In this document: positions 58,347 to 64,000 of the stretch, in pieces | Layout: the number at the start of each line of letters is the position of its first letter | Numbering within the stretch: the first letter of the stretch is position 1 | Origin: Nageia nagi | Lineage: Eukaryota > Pinophyta | Direction: 5' to 3' | NCBI GenBank assembly: GCA_050084985.1 | Contig: JBITNC010000001.1 | Location: 186,248,001 to 186,312,000 of the forward strand | Length of the DNA stretch: 64,000 bases | Position numbers and translations under genes: made by a program | Notes under the pieces: generated by a model | The model's database searches: none | Told to the model about the DNA's origin: nothing | What the model saw: the letters and a program-made list of their open reading frames with translations, nothing else

Positions 58347-59041
58347 TGTAGTGCTTCACCCATTCCTGACTTCATCAAGCCCTAAAAGTTTTATTTTTTT
58401 AAGTTAGTTTAAACAATAGAATGGTCTAAGAAATGATAAGGCAATCCACATGAGCATATCAATGTTGCTAGCTAGTCAACACCCACATGGTAAGATTGGT
58501 CAAATTTGGATTAACTAACCTTGATAAAAAAACCTTCTAGTATTTAGTTCCCAATGTTTATCACATTATAATATGCCACATAGGTGACGCACCATTTCTA
58601 TTCATGAACTATGCAATAGAAATTATAGTTATGGTATTGTGATTTTCTACTTGGGGCCCATATCACCCAAGAGAATTCTCATCCATAAGGTTATGCATCT
58701 TTCCCTGATGGTAACCCTTATATTCATAAGTGCAGATAGATTTTTCTAGGCAATCCTTCATATGAAACAAATAAGCATTATCACCTATGAAATAGTCATC
58801 ATACTCCTATTTACTTAATCATAGGTAGTATGACAAATAGTTACCTTCATTCAATAATTGCATTTTTATTAACTACTACCCTCATCTAAAAATCTATCAA
58901 GTGTATGAGATACTAGCTTACCCATATCTATCGGTTAGGCTCACCATGTTTTTTAGCATCCCTATGCCCATATCTTGGTGAGCCATGGATATTAGAATAG
59001 TATCCTTGAGTGGTTTGTGTAGTCTAATAAATTTTAAAGCA
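58347..59041 (-). repeat. 5' LTR of the minus-strand gypsy element
   Basis: Minus strand starts TGCTTTAAAATTTATTAGAC and ends AAGCACTACA. It is 52 bp longer than the left LTR. Confidence 0.85.
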
Positions 59042-61600
59042 ATATTATAAGTAAAACTATGCCCAAACTAACATCCTTAGAATAATTGATCCTAGATCAA
59101 TTATTATTTTTCTAGGTTTCATGCTTGAATCAAGAAATACAATGTTTTTACAATCTAATTATTTGCAAATAAAACATTTTTAATATTATTATTCATTTTT
59201 GATAAACAAAAATAATAATTTTAGCAAATGTATGCAATAAGTTTCAAGCAAGCTTATTCATGAAGCCATCAAATAATATTCAAAAGTGCTTTACTATAAA
59301 TATTCCATATGAATGATGAAATGAAAATAATATTTGAAAAGTATCTCACTTGCTAGAGAATAATAACAAGCCTAAAGGTGCTTCTAAAAGTGGCTAATTC
59401 TAGCAAGGGGTATGTCATAGAGCATAAAATACTCAAGAAATATATTATGGTTATTGTCTAGTGAACTTATGACACCAATTTTTTATCTCTATTTCTCTTT
59501 TATATTAGTGTCCTAATCATTTGTCAACCCTTAGTTCCCAATTTTTTACTTTAATTTTACTAGATTATTTACTATATTTATCTATGCTTTTGATCAACTT
59601 ATAATATTAGTATTAGGTCTCATTTAACTTTCTATTCCTTATAGGAATTTAACTTAATGGTTAGGTTTCCATGTAGGATCACATAAACCCTAACATTTTA
59701 TTTAAGCTTGAGTTAAGTACCAAAATATTACCATCATATTCAAATCATTCCAAGGTAACATAGGTAAACTATTACCTTTATCATTTTGAAATTTCATAGA
59801 TGTCAATTCACTCAAGTATGTTACCACATTTGGAGCCATTAATTATTTATTTACCTTATTTTTTCATTTATTATCACTAAGGAGATTCTCTTTCAATATC
59901 AAGTTATCCATGTTCCACAATATGGTTCCTTAATTCATCATCGATCATATTGTAATTAGGTTAGGGAGTATAATATAATATTTAATAAATATTTTTAAAA
60001 TAATTAAAAACATTTTAGTACATTAGGGTTATTGTATCATTGTTTTATTTAACCTTTCAAGACATCATTTATTTCAAACTAGTTAAATAAATGTATTAGA
60101 TCCACTTATAAATATTGGATGAGATAAAACATACTTGGATCATGACTTATCATAAATATCTTACAAGTATATCATGGACATATGGATTTTCTACCTTAGT
60201 ACATAATTACATTTGTTTTCAATTGATTATATAATAATGGGTAATGGCATTATTCCATGCCCTGATGATAAAAATACATCTAGGCTTGGGTAACCCTAAT
60301 TGGTAGCTAGATCATCATGTACATCATAGTGTATGATGCTTTTAATTACATGTGAGTTTTGATACAATCAAAATGAAGATTTTAAATCTTCAAAAGATAT
60401 GTATAAACATATCATGAAAGGTCTTCAATATATCTATGTCCACATGGTGCATCTTCTTGAGATCTCCATATTGCATGTTCATCATAAGTATCCAAGATTT
60501 GTTGGATATAGGTACTAGGAAAGGTTTTAGAGTAATTGAGGATCAACAAAACTCTTTCCATGATAAAATGCATCATACCTTAGATTCATCATATTCATTC
60601 ATTCAAACCTTCACAATCAATCAAGTTTGACAATCAAATGTGTCATACTTTATTCTTGATCTTATGAGGTTTTAGGCTTTCACTAGAACTACCTCCCTTC
60701 CTTGATCATAGAGTATTATTTTTACATTTAGTATGACCATGTTATCAAATAGTTTCACTTGCATATGATTCAAATCAAAATAATACCATTAAATAATTAA
60801 TCATTTCATTATTCCACATGGATCTCCAATGATACTATCATATAAAAATCAAATAAATAACCATTAATTGTTATAAACTCCATTTATGTTAAAAGAACTC
60901 ACTTTCTTCACTTAATAGTAATTACAAACAATGTTCTACTATGGTTTATCCCAAAAGTATTTGTTTCTTTTAAAAAAATCATAAATCTCATAATTTAAGC
61001 TCATTATAAGATATTCAATAAAGCTTATTATAAAATCTCCAACAAATTTCTATTCCATCTATTATAAGGTTATTACAATAAGACTTATTGTAAGCCTCCA
61101 TTTAAATAAATTTTATCCCTACTATTATAAGATAGAAATATTAATAAATAGGATATTTGAAATATCTCTTAATATAATCTTAATGCCTATGGAGGCTTTG
61201 AAAGGGGGAAATAAAAATAAATATATTCATTCCATCCCTTATTATTAACTTGCTCAAGAAATTCATGATAGAGTTTGATGTCCATAATGAAGTACAATTA
61301 GAGGAGCTCATATTTGTAGAGGGTCATATGTTCTCTTTTCATCACCAAACCATAGAGTGGCTCTCTATAGTTGTAAAGCTATGCCTTTATCTATATACTT
61401 AACCTTTCATTAATTCCATTCATATAGTTGATGTAGAGAGGTACAAATATAAGGAGATTCAAAACTATACAATAGTTCATAGTAGGATTTATGTGACATG
61501 GATATAAGCTTACATCAAAAAAGATAATTCTCATTGACTAAAGTCTATTGAATAGAATCATAGATGCTCATGCTCATGTTCATCCTAGAAGTCTATTAGT
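59042..61600. other. Non-coding A/T-rich region
   Basis: No gene, LTR termini or long repeat recognised. A perfect 10-bp inverted repeat TTACAATAAG-A-CTTATTGTAA sits at 61073-61093. The frame 60436-60630 looks like chance. Confidence 0.5.
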
Positions 61601-62080
61601 ATATTATCAGATTGGAAATTTTAATGTAATATTTATCTTTAATGTAAGTTCACTTAATGCTTAAAGTATATTTAGATACTTTAAAATATTAGGAGAAAAA
61701 ATATAGAAAAGTAAATAAATATAGAAACACTTTTAACCTTACCCTTAGATAAAAGGAATGTTAAAGGTGGGTTTCTTCTTATAAATAGAGAGGTACCCTT
61801 CTCATTATGTAACTTGATGAAGCATGGTAATGCTTGTGTTGTAGATATGCTCTTGTAAAAGCTTTGTAGAAGAATTTTTGAGAATTTGTAGAAGAGTTAT
61901 CTTATGAGAAGTAATAGAATGATAGTTTAAAGTATATATACTCCCAAGAGATGGAGAAATCACTATACATGATGTGTTACTCTTTTATGATTGATTATTA
62001 CTTTGATAGAAGGATGAATATTATATTTGTTAGAGAAGATTCAAGGTTATCTTGGTTTATGAAATCTTTCAATTTTATCA
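61601..62080 (+). repeat. Right part of a 5' LTR (left end not resolved)
   Basis: Inferred from the primer-binding site that follows and from a TATA box (TTATAAATAGAGAGG, 61779) about 300 bp upstream. It ends TTTTATCA, giving the CA-2nt-PBS spacing seen in other elements here. The partner LTR would lie beyond the window. Confidence 0.55.
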
Positions 62081-62082
62081 AG

Positions 62083-62094
62083 TGGTATCAAAGC
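62083..62094 (+). other. Primer-binding site of the last element
   Basis: TGGTATCAAAGC, one mismatch from the initiator tRNA-Met complement, two bases (AG) after the putative LTR end. Confidence 0.75.
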
Positions 62095-62614
62095 AATTTT
62101 TGTGGTAATCTCCTCAAATTTTTACTTGGTAAGTTTGAGGTAACTCTCCTCAAATTTAAGGTATATCAAACCTCTAAACTTATTTCAATTTTTTATTTAA
62201 AACTTCAATGGCTAGTCTATTTCAATTTTTTATTTTGAAGTTGAAATTTGATATCTATACTAACATATTTATACTAGAGTAATTGGCTAAGATCTAACAT
62301 TTTTTTGTTAGTAATATATTAGTAGTATTTAAAGTTAAATCTAACATATGGTATATGGTTAGAATCTAAGATCATGAAAAAAATTAGTGCTTTTAATTTT
62401 TTTTAATAAGTTGCAAGCTTAAAAAAATCTAATTTATGATTTTTGTAATAAAAATTCTTTTTTAGCAAGAAAGTTAAAATATTATCTTGCTATATTAACA
62501 AAGGTTACAAATTTTTTTTGTGACAAGTAAAGTTACAAATGCTTGCAATTTTTTTTTATATATGAAAAATTTGATGAAATTTTTTATGTATAATTTTTAT
62601 ATATATAAAAAATG

Positions 62615-62636
62615 AATATATATATATGTATGTATG

Positions 62637-62701
<65 letters not shown>
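62615..62701. repeat. (TA)n / (TATG)n microsatellite
   Basis: A short TA run, then TATG repeats (about 62625-62640), then 30 uninterrupted TA dinucleotides from 62641. Confidence 0.98.
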
Positions 62702-62703
<2 letters not shown>

Positions 62704-62848
62704 CTAAAAAATAAAAGAAAAAATCATTTCTCTTTTTTTTTTAATATTTAAAAAAATTAGATTTTTTATTTTTTATTGTTAAATAATAATAATTAAAAAA
62801 AATTTAAATAATTTTTTTCTTTTTAAGGAAAAAAAGTTATTTTTTTAA

Positions 62849-63200
62849 TTTTAGCATCTTTAATATGAGCTCCTTTTAACCTTTTTTTTTAAATAAAAAA
62901 TTCATTAATGAGTTAAAAAAAGGAAATACAGACTTTCTAATTTTTTAATGAGTTATTATTATTATTATTTTTATTTTAGCATCTTAATATGAGCTTCTTT
63001 TATCCTTTTTTAAAAAAAGAGGAATCTTTAATGAGTTAAGAAAGGAAAGGTGGACTTTTCTAATTTTTTTAATAAGTTACTTTTTAAATTTTAGCATCTT
63101 TAATATGAGCTCTTTTATACTTTTTTTTTAAAAAAAAAAACCTTTAATGAGTTATAAAAAGAAAATATAGATTTTATAATTATTTTTTTGAGTCAAATTT
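62849..63200 (+). repeat. Threefold tandem repeat, about 115-125 bp
   Basis: Units start TTTTAGCATCTTTAATATGA at 62849, 62974 and 63089. Each then has GAGCT(C/T)CTTTTA, a T-run into an A-run, TTTAATGAGTTA and a GGAAA...GACTTT block. Confidence 0.88.
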
Positions 63201-64000
63201 AATTACTAAAGTCTTTTAAAGTATAGTGCATTTTTTTAATGCAATTTTTAAGTAAAGATTTAAATTATTGATAATTCTCTATTTTTAAGCATTGACTAAA
63301 TTGTAACTTATATGCATTTTTTAATATATCACAATTTTTTTATTTGCTAAATTTTTACCTTAATGCAAAATTTATTTACTTAAATGCATAATTATTATAA
63401 GTATAACAAATTTTTAAAGAAAAACTAGACTAATTTATCAAGTGAAATAAATTTTTTAAGGTAATTATTTTTTTATATAATATCCAATACCTTGCAAAAT
63501 ATTTTAATTGCACACTTCTTTTAATGCAATATTTTTTATGTTAATTTATAACATTTTGTTGTTAAAATAATAAAAAAAAAAGAAGAAAAGTTGCATTATG
63601 TTATCAAAATTTGTGTTTGTTATACTTGGTTATGCATATTATATTGCTATTATATTTGGATAGTTAATTTATACATATAATTAATCTTCTTGGTTGGATG
63701 AAAATATATATTGTTTGGATGTGCATAACATGAAAATTTAGATAAAATTTTCTTTTAAATTTTGGTATTCACTATCTTTATTGGTTGCATTAATTTATAT
63801 TACAAAAGTCTTAGTATGCTTAATATGCATTGGATTATAAAATTGATGGTTATATGAACATTTCTTGTATGCATATTGTTTGAAGTAAAAATTTGTACAA
63901 ATTTTTTTCAAGCTATCCTCAAATATTTTTTTTAATCCAATATTGGATAAAAACTTTTTAATTATGCATATATTATTGTTTGTACATATTGATCCTATGC

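Larger units (their letters stand above)
53752..59041 (-). mobile_element. Minus-strand Ty3/gypsy element with truncated integrase
   Basis: LTRs 53752-54394 and 58347-59041, PBS abutting the right LTR, then gag, CCHC remnant, protease, RT, RNase H and integrase in order on the minus strand. The integrase is cut after its second catalytic Asp and joins the 3' LTR directly, so everything after it and the PPT are deleted. Motifs (FLDDILIYSR, CWNxGGxHYA, ILIDCG) fit a chromovirus-group gypsy element, different from the other two here. No clear target duplication. Confidence 0.9.
62095..64000. other. Very A/T-rich internal sequence, non-coding
   Basis: No gag or pol motif is visible up to the window end. 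If the LTR/PBS call is right, this is the internal region of an element with a long non-coding 5' part. Confidence 0.4.

Overview
The window is plant nuclear intergenic DNA made almost entirely of old, nested and broken LTR retrotransposons. I see no host gene, rRNA, tRNA gene or CRISPR array. Low GC (roughly 30% by eye), very few CG dinucleotides, and many stop codons at conserved Trp and Gln positions suggest long-silenced, methylated and deaminated sequence in a large-genome seed plant. A gymnosperm-like genome is plausible, but this is inference and no species marker is present.

Layout. 1-3201: 3' end and LTR of one Ty3/gypsy element (PPT at 544, LTR from 558), then an RNase H/integrase relic of Tat-lineage type. 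4270-6060: unidentified minus-strand acidic relic. 6385-14766: structurally complete but coding-dead Tat-lineage element (LTR, gag, protease, RT, RNase H, second archaeal-type RNase H, integrase, PPT, LTR). 14767-16900: A/T-rich non-coding DNA with a degenerate tandem array at its right end.

16904-47424: the main structure is a head-to-tail tandem duplication of about 15 kb. Unit 1 is 16904-32670 and unit 2 is 32671-47424. Each unit holds, in order, a minus-strand chromovirus-like element with long LTRs, gag and a dead protease but no RT/integrase; a plus-strand Tat integrase C-terminus with its 3' LTR; a minus-strand Tat LTR; and the 5' part of a plus-strand chromovirus. The junction lies inside that chromovirus protease, at a TTTCAA microhomology. 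Unit 1 alone carries a 2247-bp short-LTR (TRIM-like) insertion with a target-site duplication; unit 2 preserves the empty site. Unit 1 has also lost about 1.9 kb and unit 2 has lost 618 bp, so these events followed the duplication.

45992-51485: the chromovirus continues to RT, RNase H, integrase, a chromodomain-like tail and a 3' LTR. 53752-59041: a minus-strand Ty3/gypsy element with both LTRs and most of gag-pol, its integrase cut off at the 3' LTR. 61600-64000: a 5' LTR end with primer-binding site, then very A/T-rich DNA with a TA microsatellite and a threefold tandem repeat.

Nothing here looks functional today. The value of the window is its history: nested insertions, a microhomology-junction tandem duplication used as an internal clock, and a mobile insertion dated by its paralogous empty site.
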